NCBI GenBank assembly: GCA_027493675.1
Contig: JAOSKI010000012.1
Coordinates: forward strand, 186,001-250,000
Direction: 5' to 3'
Length of the DNA stretch: 64,000 nt
DNA from: Microthrixaceae bacterium
Lineage (GTDB): Bacteria > Actinomycetota > Acidimicrobiia > Acidimicrobiales > Microtrichaceae
The notes under the pieces are model-generated. The model searched no databases, was not told the origin of the DNA, and worked only from the letters and a program-made list of their open reading frames with translations. The position numbers were made by a program, and so were the translations under genes. This document shows, piece after piece, positions 48,042 through 57,753 of this stretch (within the stretch, counting starts at the first letter, position 1; the number at the start of each line of letters is the position of its first letter).

Positions 48042-48796
48042 ATGCCCGCTGAGGAAGACCAGACCGAGCCGCCACGCGGCGGGAAGACCCCGCGCTGGTC
48101 ACGTGTGATGCTCAAGCTCTCCGGCGAGGCCTTCGCCGGGGAGACCGGCAACGGCCTCGACGGTGATGTGGTCAATCGCCTGGCGGCCGAGATCATCGAA
48201 GCCAAGTCCACCTTCGACGTCGACATCGCGGTCGTGGTGGGTGGTGGGAACATCTGGCGTGGAATGAGTGGCGAGGGAGCCGGAATGGACCGCGCCCAGG
48301 CCGACTACATGGGCATGTTGGCCACGGTGATCAATGCACTTGCGCTCCAGGAGACCCTGGAGCGCCTGGGCCAGCCGACCAGGGTGCAGACGGCGATCCA
48401 CATGTCGCAGGTGGCCGAGCCCTACATCCGGCGTCGTGCAATAAGGCATCTCGAGAAGGGGCGCGTGGTCATCTTCGCGGCCGGTACCGGCAATCCATAC
48501 TTCACCACGGACACCACTGCGGCCCTACGCGCCGTGGAACTCGACGCCGGAGCGATCCTGATGGGCAAGAGCGGAACCGACGGTGTCTACACCGCTGATC
48601 CGCGTACGGACCCGGACGCAGAGCTTCTCAGTGAGGTGTCGTTCATGGAGGTGCTGCAACGTGGACTCGGGTGATGGACTCGACCGCGACGTCGCTCTGC
48701 ATGGACAACGACCTGCCCATCTGTGTGTTCGACCTCATGGGCCACAACATCTGTCGGCTGCTCGCCGGCGAGCGCGTCGGCACCCTGGTCTCCTGA
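48042..48796 (+). CDS. pyrH: Uridylate kinase, frameshifted near the end
   Basis: About 251 codons. [20 protein letters not shown] and [20 protein letters not shown] are the amino-acid-kinase fold with the UMP kinase signature; [20 protein letters not shown] binds nucleotide; [16 protein letters not shown] follows. A break near 48670 (one C missing) restores [20 protein letters not shown] then [15 protein letters not shown]. It makes UDP for RNA and cell-wall precursors. The ATG at 48042 has GGAG six bases upstream. Confidence 0.94.
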
Positions 48797-48863
48797 CCCC
48801 TGCCGTGCCTGCTTTGGCCACGTTGTGCACCTCAGCGGTGCGCGGTGTGAAAGGCTTGTCGCA

Positions 48864-49433
48864 ATGACAGACGAGTTTGCAGACGCCATCGTCTCCGATG
48901 CCTCGGAACGGATGCGCAACGCAGTTGTGCACGCCCGCAGCGAGTTCTCGGGCATTCGCACAGGGCGTGCGAACCCCGGCCTGGTCGAGAAGCTCCCGGT
49001 GGAGTACTACGGCAGCACGGTGCCCCTTCAGCAGCTGGCCGGCTTCTCGGTGCCCGAGGCCAGGATGCTCATGATCTCGCCGTTCGACAAGAGCTCGATC
49101 GGAGCGATCGAGCGCGCCATCGGAGAGGCCAACCTCGGTCTCAATCCTTCCAATGACGGAGCAGCGATCCGCTTGGCGTTCCCGCCGCTGACCGAGGAGC
49201 GTCGCCGGGACTTCGTTCGACTGGCCAAGGCCCGAGCAGAGGACGGCAGGAACGCGATACGCGCTGCCCGCCGTGAGGCGCGCAAGGACCTCGAATCGAT
49301 GGAACGTGACGGCGACATCTCCGAGGACGACCTGAGGCGCTACGAGGATGCCCTCGACAAGCTCACAAGGACGAGCGAATCGGAGATCGACGGCGCGCTG
49401 GCGCAGAAGACCACTGAGTTGATGGAGGCGTGA
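48864..49433 (+). CDS. frr: Ribosome recycling factor
   Basis: An intact 189-residue protein. MRNAVVHARSEFSGIRTGRA (RTGRA motif), LVEKLPVEYYGSTVPLQQLA and IRLAFPPLTEERRRDFVRLA are typical; a long coiled-coil helix ends it (DDLRRYEDALDKLTRTSESE). It splits the post-termination ribosome with EF-G. It follows pyrH in the rpsB-tsf-pyrH-frr order. Confidence 0.96.
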   Translation: MTDEFADAIVSDASERMRNAVVHARSEFSGIRTGRANPGLVEKLPVEYYGSTVPLQQLAGFSVPEARMLMISPFDKSSIGAIERAIGEANLGLNPSNDGAAIRLAFPPLTEERRRDFVRLAKARAEDGRNAIRAARREARKDLESMERDGDISEDDLRRYEDALDKLTRTSESEIDGALAQKTTELMEA

Positions 49434-49470
49434 TGCCTGCACCGCCCATGCACCGCGACGGAGACCGCAC

Positions 49471-51313
49471 ATGAGCAGAGACGACCAGGATTTCGATGGC
49501 GACCCCTCCGGCGAGGAGGACGCTTCGCAGGACCATGCCGGGCGACAGCAGCCGGGCGGTGGTGACACCGGTGGCGAGGGTGTGAGGATCCTCGGGGCGC
49601 AGGAGGCCGCCGAGGTGACCGGTCGTCACGACGTGGTTCGCCGTGGCGACCGCTCGAAGCGATTCGGTGACCGTCCGGAGCCCCGGACCCCTACCGGGGA
49701 TCTGCCACGGATCACGATCTCGTCCACCGAGGATCGAGGCAGTGCGGACCGCTTCGGTGCGGTGCCGGTGGTCCCGTCCTCGGGGGCACCGCCGGGGGAG
49801 CGTTCCGGGGTCGGACACGCTCGGGTGGCCCCCGACGAGCCGGAGGCCACCTCACAGCGGGAGATCTCGTACCGGGCCGAGGATCCCGACCAGCGCGGAG
49901 AACCTCCCTACATCCAGGAGGGCACGTACATCGACGAAGGCACCGAGGATCTCCGCGAGGAGTACGGACGGCCGGTGGAGTCGGTACCGCGGATTGAGAC
50001 GACCATGGATGAGCCGATGCCGGTCGACGAACCCGGCGAGGACCGGGACGACACCTTCGTCCTGCCTCACTGGACCGAACCTGCCACCGGACAGGTGCCG
50101 AAGGTCGTGACCGATGTGCCCGAGGAGTCACCGGGCACGGGTGACCAGATGAGGTGGCGGGACCTCGACAGCGACGAGTCCGACGGTGGTTTCGAGGACC
50201 TCCTGGAGGACGCCCCGCGCCTCGGGGCGCTCTCCGGGCAGCGGGATCCCTTCGAGGACGACGACGCATTCGAGGACTACTTCTCCGGCGGCAGTCGACG
50301 TGGATGAAGATCCGCTCGCTGCCTTCGGAGGAGTGGACGCGCCTTTCGACGAACCTCCCGTGCGTTCTGCTCCCAGGCCGAGGCGCCGTGAACGTTCCCG
50401 CGACGGCGTTGGCGGCGACCGCATCGACCGCGATGATCGTTCCTCGGCCGGAGTGGGTTCAGGGGACCGCAACCTGCCCGTTGCGGTGGCGGTCGGCGTC
50501 GGTCTCGTGGCGCTGGGTTTGATCTGCTTCAAGCTCGGCACCCTGCCCACCGCCATCCTCGCCACTGTCGTGGTGACGCTGGCAGGCATGGAGTACTTCA
50601 ACGCGGTGCGCACCGCTGGATACAACCCGGCGACGCTGCTGGGCATGGCGGCCGTGTGCGGGTTCGTCCTGTCGACGGCTCTGTTCGGGCTCGCCGCCTA
50701 TCCGCTGCTCATAGGCATCACGGTCGTGGCTGTGCTGGTCTGGTACCTGCTGGTCGCACCGGGTGACGGGTCGGTGCCGAACCTGGCGATGACGCTGCTC
50801 GGGGTCTTCTGGATAGGCGGGCTGGGGTCCTTCGCGGGGCTGTTCCTGGGCCTCGGCGACGTGGTCGCCGACCGTGGCGGGCTGGACACGAACCCGGGCA
50901 TCGGCGTGCTGCTGGCTGCGGTGATCGCATCGGTCTCCTACGACGTCGGCGGATACTTCGTCGGGCGCAGGTTCGGCCACACCAGGCTCTCGGCCGCCAG
51001 CCCCAACAAGACGCAGGAGGGCTTCGCCGGCGGTATCGCTGTCTCGGTCGTGGTCACCACCGTAGCGGTGTCGTTCGTCTCGCCCATCGGCGACGACAAC
51101 CTCTTCAGGACCTTCGTGTTCGCACTCCTGTGTGCCCTGGCCGCACCCATCGGCGACCTGTGTGAGTCGTTCGTAAAACGGGATCTGGGGGTGAAGGACA
51201 TGGGTACGGTGTTGCCAGGTCACGGGGGTGTGCTCGACCGGTTCGACTCGCTGCTGTTCGTGCTCCCAGTCGCCTACTTCGTGACGATCCCGCTGGGGGT
51301 CTGGACGGTCTGA
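49471..51313 (+). CDS. cdsA: Phosphatidate cytidylyltransferase with a large acidic N-terminal extension, frameshifted
   Basis: About 614 codons, one break near 50295. Residues 1-340 are hydrophilic, acidic and Pro/Gly-rich (for example TMDEPMPVDEPGEDRDDTF), with a small motif VRILGAQEAAEVTG near residue 38. The rest is a polytopic membrane enzyme: VAVAVGVGLVALGLICFKLG, VVVTLAGMEYFNAVRTAG, and the CdsA signature SFVKRDLGVKDMGTVLPGHG then GVLDRFDSLLF. It makes CDP-diacylglycerol for phospholipids. Typical CdsA has about 280 residues, so the extension more than doubles it. Confidence 0.88.
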
Positions 51314-51388
51314 GCCGGCCGAGGGGGATGTGTCACCTCGCATCGGAACCTGCTCGGTCGCCCGATGCCCACGGCTCGGCAGCCCCGG

Positions 51389-51394
51389 TAGAAT
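51389..51394 (+). promoter_or_regulatory. -10 element (TAGAAT) for dxr
   Basis: TAGAAT ends nine bases before the ATG at 51404, close to the layout of leaderless promoters. Confidence 0.45.
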
Positions 51395-51403
51395 GACATC
51401 CCC

Positions 51404-52590
51404 ATGACCACCGTGGCCCTGTTGGGCTCAACCGGGTCGATCGGCACCCAGGCGATCGAAGTGATCGAGGCCGAGCCCGACCGATTCGACATCGTCGCGC
51501 TCGGCGCCAACTCCTCGATCGAGCAGCTTGCCGAGCAGACCGAACGCGTGCGACCGCACGTGGTTGCCATAGCCGACACGACGCGGGCAGCCGAGCTGAA
51601 GGAGATGCTTCCGTCGGGTGTGGAGCTGCTGTCGGGCCCCGAGGCGATGGCGGAGGCCGCGGTGCGGGCCGATGTGGCAATCAACGGTGTCGTGGGGTTT
51701 GCGGGTCTGCCGGTCACGCTCGCCGTGCTGGCCGCGGGCCGGCGTCTGGCTCTCGCCAACAAGGAGTCCCTGATCGCTGCGGGCCCCGTAGTGCGGCCGC
51801 TGCGGGACACGCCCGGCGCGGAGTTGGTGCCGGTTGACAGCGAGCACTGCGCCATCCACATGTGCCTTCGAGCCGGGGAGGGTGACCGGCATCTCCGCGA
51901 GGTGGTGCTCACCGCGTCCGGAGGGCCGTTCCGTGGCCGCTCGCGCCAGGAGCTCGAGGACGTGACCGTCGAACAGGCACTCACCCACCCCACATGGTCG
52001 ATGGGCCCGAAGATCACCGTGGACTCCTCGACGCTGATGAACAAGGGACTCGAGGTGATCGAGGCCCATGAGCTGTTCGGGGTCTCCTACGACGACATCG
52101 AAGTCGTAGTGCATCCTCAGTCGATCGTGCATTCGATGGCGACCTTCAGCGACGGCGCGACGATCGCCCAGCTGTCTCTGCCCGACATGCGCCTGCCGAT
52201 CGGCTACGCGCTGGCGTATCCCGACCGCATGGACACTCCCTTCGGTGCCATCGACTTCACCGACGCCTTTACGCTCGAGTTCGAACCACCCGACCGGGAC
52301 TCCTTCAGGTGCCTGGGCCTGGCCTTCGAAGCCGGAAGGGTCGGGGGACCGCCCCCGCATGGCTGTCCGGCGCCAACGAAGTGGTCGTCGACGGATTCCT
52401 CGCCGGCCGGGTGCGTTGGGTCGACATCGCGGCGGTCCTGGAATCGGTGCTGGATCGTTGGGACGGGGCGCGTGCGGAGTCCGTCGAAGCGGTCCTCGAC
52501 GCAGACAGGGCGGCGCGCATGGTTGCCGCGGAGCTGATGGACCCGGACGGACGCGGAGCTGACGCGATCGATGCAGGTGGGAACCGATGA
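51404..52590 (+). CDS. dxr: 1-deoxy-D-xylulose 5-phosphate reductoisomerase, frameshifted
   Basis: About 395 codons, one break near 52345. VALLGSTGSIGTQAIEVIEA is the NADPH fold; RLALANKESLIAAG, VPVDSEHCAIHMCL, TASGGPFRG, HPTWSMGPKITVDSSTLMNK and GLEVIEAHELFGV are DXR hallmarks. After the break AWLSGANEVVVDGFLAGRV holds the metal/substrate Asn-Glu. It makes MEP, the first committed isoprenoid precursor; ispG lies two genes on. The stop overlaps the rseP start. Confidence 0.94.
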
Positions 52591-54331
52591 CTGACCAACG
52601 AGAGCAGCCGCGCGGTGCCGACGGCCCCGAGGCCGCGACCGCGAGCGGCTCCCCGGACGACTCCGACGGTGACGCGGGCAAGTCGCTGATCGAGAACCCG
52701 TTCGTTCGCTGGGGTGTCCTGTTCGCCCTTGGCGTTCTCGCGGTCTACGGCCTGCTGAGCGGTGCCGTCGGTTGGCTGTTCAGCGTGGCGGTGCTCGCTC
52801 CCGTGCTGGTGGCGTTGGTGCTGTCCGAACTGGACCGCGATGCAGAGTCGCGCGTGGCTCGGGTTGTCGCCGTGGCGGGGCTGGTCGTGTGGCTCGCGGT
52901 GACCGGCGGGTTGGCGATGATCCTCGTGGTCGGGGCCGTGATCCTCATGATCTTCCTCCACGAGCTGGGCCACTACATGGCGGCGAAGCATGCAGGCATG
53001 AAGGTCACGGAGTTCTTCCTCGGCTTCGGGACGCGCCTGTGGTCGTTCAAGCGCGGAGAGACCGAGTTCGGGCTCAAGGCGATCCCAGCGGGCGCCTACG
53101 TGAAGATCATCGGCATGAACAACCTCGAGGAGGTCGATCCCGCGGATGAGGCGAGGACGTACCGCCAGGCGCCGTTCCATTCACGATTCAGCGTCGCGAT
53201 CGCGGGTTCCGCCATGCACTTCGCCCTTGCGCTGGTCCTGCTCGTGGTCCAGTTCGCGGCGTTCGGTCGCGTGGACGACAGTAGATGGGTCATCGGCGAC
53301 CTGACCGAGGGTGGTGCCGCGCAGCAGGCAGGGCTCCGCAGTGGCGACCAGGTCGTGTCATTCGACGGCGAGCCCGTGGGATCCTTCGACGAGTTCCGTG
53401 ACCAGATAGCTGCTGCCACCGGCGAGGTCGTCGTGGAGGTGGAGCGCAACGGTGAGACCGAGGCGATCCCGGTGGAGCTGATCCGGCGCGGCAAGATCAT
53501 CGGTACCGTGGGAACCGATGTGGACGTGCTCGAAGCGTCGGGTCGCCTCTTCGTTGGCCCGCTGGTGGAGCACTCCAGGGGTGAGCGTGCGGGGTTGGAG
53601 ACCGGGCAGCGGATCGTCTCGGTCAACGGAACCGATGTGGAGAGTCTGGACGACCTCGCAGATGCAGTGGCCGCATCCGAGGGCGGTGAGGTGGATCTGA
53701 TCGTCACCGGCGGTTCCGGGGGCGAGAAGTCGGCCACGGTGGATCTGGGTAGCGCGGTGGCGACCACGGACCCGGGCGCCTTCCTGGGTGTCGGGGTGGA
53801 GAACGAACTGCAGCGTGAATCGCTTCCGTCGGCCGCCCTCAGCGCTGTCGAGGAGTTCGGCCGGGGTGTCGGAGCGAGCGTCGTGGGGATCGCAACCGTG
53901 TTCAATCCACCGCGTCTCGTCGGGTTCCTGGGTGACACGGTGACGGGCGGTGAACAGGACGTCACCGAGAAGCCGACCCCGCGGAGCAGGTCGAGGTGTC
54001 CAGTGACGCAGGGCGTCCAACCTCGATCATCGGGGCGGTCGCGTACGGGGCCGACATGACCGCTGAGAACCTCTCGAACCTGATCGGCTTCCTGATCGCT
54101 CTGAACATCTTCATCGGCGTGTTCAACCTCATCCCGCTGTTGCCCTTCGACGGCGGTCACGTGGCGATCGCCGTCTACGAGAAGGTGCGCGAGGTGGCTT
54201 CGGGGTCCGGCAAGCGCTACATAGCGGACATCACGCGGATGATCCCGGTCGCGTACGGGGTCGTGACGGTGCTGGCTGTGGTGGGGCTGCTGGCGATGTA
54301 CCTGGACCTCACCATGGGTGTCAGCGCCTGA
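52587..54331 (+). CDS. rseP: Site-2 protease (RseP/M50) with two PDZ-like domains, frameshifted
   Basis: About 581 codons, one break near 53985. A 40-residue charged tail is followed by extra N-terminal helices (LFALGVLAVYGLLSGAVGWL and VARVVAVAGLVVWLAVTGGL), so the zinc motif HELGH falls near residue 125 rather than near 20. PDZ 1 contains EGGAAQQAGLRSGDQVVSFD, PDZ 2 contains RGERAGLETGQRIVSVNGTD. The C-terminal FNLIPLLPFDGGH supplies the third ligand. It cleaves membrane-bound anti-sigma factors or signal peptides. The position between dxr and ispG is conserved in Actinobacteria. Confidence 0.92.
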
Positions 54332-54366
54332 TCGCGGGTGCTCGGAGCCCCGCCCTGCGGCGGCTG

Positions 54367-54372
54367 TAGCCT
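54367..54372 (+). promoter_or_regulatory. -10 element (TAGCCT) for ispG
   Basis: TAGCCT ends seven bases before the ATG at 54380, the expected leaderless spacing, and supports that ATG over an earlier in-frame one at 54338. Confidence 0.45.
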
Positions 54373-54379
54373 TCGGTCC

Positions 54380-55612
54380 ATGGATGCTCCCTCGGTGACC
54401 TTCCCACGGCGTGAGACGCGACGGATCAGCGTCGGCGATGTTCCGGTGGGTGGGGGAGCGCCGGTGACGGTGCAGTCGATGACCACCACCAAGACCGCGG
54501 ACGTCGACGGCACGCTTGCGCAGATCTACGCCCTGGCCGGCGCGGGGTGCGACATCGTGCGGTGCACCTGCAACGAGGCCGAGGCGGCCGAGGGCCTGGC
54601 CCACATCGTCCCGCGGAGCCCGATCCCGATCATCGCGGACATCCACCACAACCACCGCATGGCACTGGCCGCCATGGACGCCGGTGTCCACGGCCTGCGC
54701 CTGAACCCGGGCAACATCCGCCGCCCCGAGCACATCAAGGCCGTGGCATCCGAGGCGCGTGACCGCAAGGTGCCCATCCGCATCGGGGTCAACGGCGGAT
54801 CCCTGGATCCCGCCCTGTACGAGAAGTACGGGAACGTGGTCACCCCCGAGGCGATGGTCGAGTCCGCGATGACGGAGCTCGGGTACTTCGCCGAGGTCGG
54901 CTTCGACCTGGTGAAGATCTCGGTGAAGGCCTCGAACGTGCCTCTCATGGTGGAGGCGTACCGCCTGCTGGCCGACGCCACCGATGTGCCTCTGCACCTC
55001 GGGGTCACCGAGGCAGGGCCCCTCCCCGAGGGTTACATCAAGGCCACCGCGGGTATCGCCACCCTGTTGGCGGAGGGCATCGGTGACACGATCCGCTACT
55101 CGCTCACCGCGGATCCGATCGAGGAGGCTCGTGCCGGGAGGGTGCTGCTCGAATCGCTCGGCCTGCGTGAGCGCACCGACATTGACCTGATCGCGTGCCC
55201 CTCGTGTGGCCGGGCCGAGGTCGACGTCATCAAGGTGGCCGAGGAGGCCCGCGCTGCGCTCGCCAACAGGGACCTGCCACTCCAGGTGGCGGTCATGGGA
55301 TGTGTGGTGAACGGTCCCGGAGAGGCGCGTGACGCCGACCTGGGGATCGCCGCCGGACGCGGTCGCGGACACCTGTTCGTGAAGGGCACCAACGTCGCGG
55401 TGGTCGACGAGGCGGACATGGTCGACCAACTCGTGGAGTGGGCGGAGTACATCGCCGAGCACGGCACGGAGGCGGCGCTGGCGAGGGTGGACACCCACAA
55501 GGCCGCCCGGGAGGCCGAACGGGACCGTGCCTCGCTGATCGACGAGCAGGGCCAGGATGTGAACGCGTCCGCCCAACGCGTGGAGCTGATCCGCCGGGAC
55601 CTCCGCAACTGA
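54380..55612 (+). CDS. ispG: 4-hydroxy-3-methylbut-2-enyl diphosphate synthase
   Basis: An intact 410-residue Fe-S enzyme of the MEP pathway. VPVGGGAPVTVQSMTTTKTA and GVHGLRLNPGNIRRPEHI are the TIM-barrel motifs. LIACPSCGRAEVDV and VAVMGCVVNGPGEARDADLG hold the three cluster Cys and the cluster-proximal Glu. It uses reduced ferredoxin or flavodoxin to form HMBPP. It follows rseP by 48 bases with its own -10 box. Confidence 0.96.
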   Translation: MDAPSVTFPRRETRRISVGDVPVGGGAPVTVQSMTTTKTADVDGTLAQIYALAGAGCDIVRCTCNEAEAAEGLAHIVPRSPIPIIADIHHNHRMALAAMDAGVHGLRLNPGNIRRPEHIKAVASEARDRKVPIRIGVNGGSLDPALYEKYGNVVTPEAMVESAMTELGYFAEVGFDLVKISVKASNVPLMVEAYRLLADATDVPLHLGVTEAGPLPEGYIKATAGIATLLAEGIGDTIRYSLTADPIEEARAGRVLLESLGLRERTDIDLIACPSCGRAEVDVIKVAEEARAALANRDLPLQVAVMGCVVNGPGEARDADLGIAAGRGRGHLFVKGTNVAVVDEADMVDQLVEWAEYIAEHGTEAALARVDTHKAAREAERDRASLIDEQGQDVNASAQRVELIRRDLRN

Positions 55613-55633
55613 GGTCCCGGACCGACGGTGCCC

Positions 55634-55639
55634 TACCAT
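55634..55639 (+). promoter_or_regulatory. -10 element (TACCAT) for proS
   Basis: TACCAT ends eight bases before the ATG at 55648, with no Shine-Dalgarno between, as for a leaderless message. Confidence 0.4.
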
Positions 55640-55647
55640 CGCCGGCC

Positions 55648-57062
55648 ATGGCAAGAACACCTGTGCTCACCCCTCAGGGTGAGGACTTCCCCCGCTGGTA
55701 CCAGGACGTGCTCACCAAGGCGGAGCTGGCCGAGAACGGGCCTGTGCGAGGCACGATGGTCATCCGCCCGTACGCGGACGCCATCTGGGAGCGGATGGTC
55801 GCCGAGGTGGATGCGCGAATCAAGGCCACCGGTGCCGAGAACGCCTACTTCCGTTGTTCATCCCGGAGGGCTACCTGCGCCGCGAGGCCGAGCACGTCGA
55901 GGGTTCTCCCCGAGCTCGCGGTCGTGACCCACGCAGGGGGTAAGGAGCTCGAGGAGCCGGCGGTGGTGCGACCCACATCGGAGACCGTCATCGGCGAGTA
56001 CATGGCGAAGTGGGTGCAGAGCTATCGGGACCTGCCGCTGCTGTTGAACCAGTGGGCCAACGTCGTGCGTTGGGAGCTCCGCCCGCGCCTGTTCCTGCGC
56101 ACTTCGGAGTTCCTGTGGCAGGAGGGTCACACCGCTCATGCCACAGCCGGGGAGGCTTCGGCGTATGCGGTGCGGATCCTCACCGAGGTGTACCGGGACT
56201 TCATGGTGAACGTGCTGGCGATCCCGGTGCACATCGGGGTCAAGACGGCTGCGGAGCGCTTCGCCGGCGCCACCAACACCCTGGCGTGCGAAGCGATGAT
56301 GGGCGACGGCAAGGCGCTTCAGATGGGTACCAGCCACGAGCTGGGTCAGAACTTCGCCCGTGTGTTCGACATCGGCTTCCTCGACTCCGAGGGATCCCAG
56401 CAGCTCGCATGGACGACCTCCTGGGGTGTCTCGACGCGCATGATGGGTGGACTGATCATGGCCCATGGCGACGATTCCGGCATGCGTGTGCCGCCGCGTG
56501 TGGCCGAGGTCCAGGTGGTCGTGATGGTTGTGCGCGGCGACGATGACGGAGCCGTCGCTGCTGCTGCGCGATCGATCGTGGATGAGCTCATTGCCGCCGG
56601 TGTACGTACCCGCTTGGACGATCGTGCCGATGCTCCCTTCGGGCGCAGGGCCACCGACTGGGAGCTGAAGGGGTGCCCGTGCGTGTGGAGCTGGGGCCCC
56701 GCGATCTCACCGTGAGCCAGGCGATGGTCGTGAGGCGCGATCGGCAGGGCAAGGAGCCCGAGGCCTTGGCACGTCTCGCGGTACGCGTGCCCGCGCTGCT
56801 CGATGAGATCCAGCAGTCGATGCTCGACGAGGCGACTGCGAAGCGCGACTCGGCCACCGTCGAGGTTGCAGATGCCGCGGAGGCGTTGGAGGCCGCGCAG
56901 CACGGGTTCGCCAGGATCCCCTGGTCGGCGCTGGGGGAGCAGGGTGAAGCCCGACTCGCTGAGTCCGCGGTCACTGTGCGTTGCCTGCAGGATCGCGACC
57001 TCGGCGTGCCCGCCGACATCGATTGCGACGGCGTGACCGCGCTGGTCGCCCGTTCGTACTGA
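55648..57062 (+). CDS. proS: Prolyl-tRNA synthetase (type without the editing insert), frameshifted
   Basis: About 471 codons; breaks near 55855 and 55905 (single bases missing in C and G runs) and near 56675. FPRWYQDVLTKAELAENGPV and GTMVIRPYADAIWERM open the eukaryote/archaea-like ProRS. VVRPTSETVIGEYMAKWVQS is motif 2 region and NVVRWELRPRLFLRTSEFLW the active-site strand. LQMGTSHELGQNFARVFDIG is motif 3 region. The C-terminal anticodon domain ends LGVPADIDCDGVTALVARSY. No bacterial editing insert is present. Confidence 0.92.
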
Positions 57063-57126
57063 GGCCGGACACCTCGGCCCCCTCGGGTGGCGTGAAAGCC
57101 CTCCTTCATTCGATGGGGGGATCGCG

Positions 57127-57132
57127 TATACT
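57127..57132 (+). promoter_or_regulatory. -10 element (TATACT) upstream of rimP
   Basis: TATACT is the best -10 match in this region. CTTCAT lies 17 bases upstream as a weak -35. A transcript would begin near 57139, just before a hairpin with a T-run and about 90 bases before rimP. Confidence 0.45.
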
Positions 57133-57153
57133 CCTTGGTCCGGCTTTGCGGAG

Positions 57154-57180
57154 GGCGTGGGCGTTGCCCACGCCTTTTCT
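57154..57180 (+). terminator. Intrinsic terminator or attenuator before rimP
   Basis: GGCGTGGGC (57154-57162) pairs with GCCCACGCC (57166-57174) around GTT, followed directly by TTTTCT. It is the only clear hairpin-plus-T-run in the window. It may end proS transcripts, or, as it lies downstream of a TATACT box, attenuate the rimP-nusA-infB operon. Confidence 0.7.
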
Positions 57181-57227
57181 CTGGCCGGTGACCGAAATCC
57201 GATCCCGCCGGCAGCACAGGAGGCAAC

Positions 57228-57753
57228 GTGAGCGCAACCACCGAACGTGTCGGCGCACTTGTGGCACCCGTGCTGGAGCGGATGAGCCTGCGACTCTACG
57301 ACGTCGATGCACCCGGACCGACCCTGCGGGTGATGGTCGACCGCGACGGGGGTGTCGACATCGACACCCTCGCGGAGGCCACCCGTGAGATATCCAGGCT
57401 CCTCGACGACAGCGAACCGGTGGCGGGGTCCTACACGCTCGAGGTGTCGAGCCCGGGTCTGGAGCGACCGCTGCGGACACCGCAGCACTTCGAAGGTGCC
57501 GTCGGCGAACAGGTGCGGATCAAGCTCCTTGCGGGCACACAGGGCGATCGACGCTGCGAGGGCACGTTGGTCTCCGTCGCCGTTGACGCAATCACCGTAG
57601 AGACCCCCAGAGGGCCCTCGTGTGATCGATCTCGCCGATGTCTCCAAGGCCCGCACGGTCTTCGACTGGTCGACGTCGAGCCGTGCCTCGACGACAGAGC
57701 CCCTGATCGAATCGACAACTGAATCCACAACTGAATCCGAAGAGGACATCTGA
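57228..57753 (+). CDS. rimP: Ribosome maturation factor RimP, frameshifted near the end
   Basis: About 175 codons, one break near 57615. RVGALVAPVLERMSLRLYDV and DTLAEATREISRLLDDSEPV then YTLEVSSPGLERPLRTPQHF are RimP motifs. After the break VIDLADVSKARTVFDW continues the Sm-like domain, followed by a Ser/Thr/Glu tail (LIESTTESTTESEEDI). AGGAGG lies five bases before the GTG. The stop overlaps nusA (TGATG). RimP acts early in 30S assembly. Confidence 0.9.

Noticed and set aside
53096..55660. An 854-codon open frame on the minus strand across rseP and ispG
   Set aside because: It is antisense to two clearly identified genes, has no recognisable domain, and long antisense frames are expected in GC-rich DNA with strong third-position bias.
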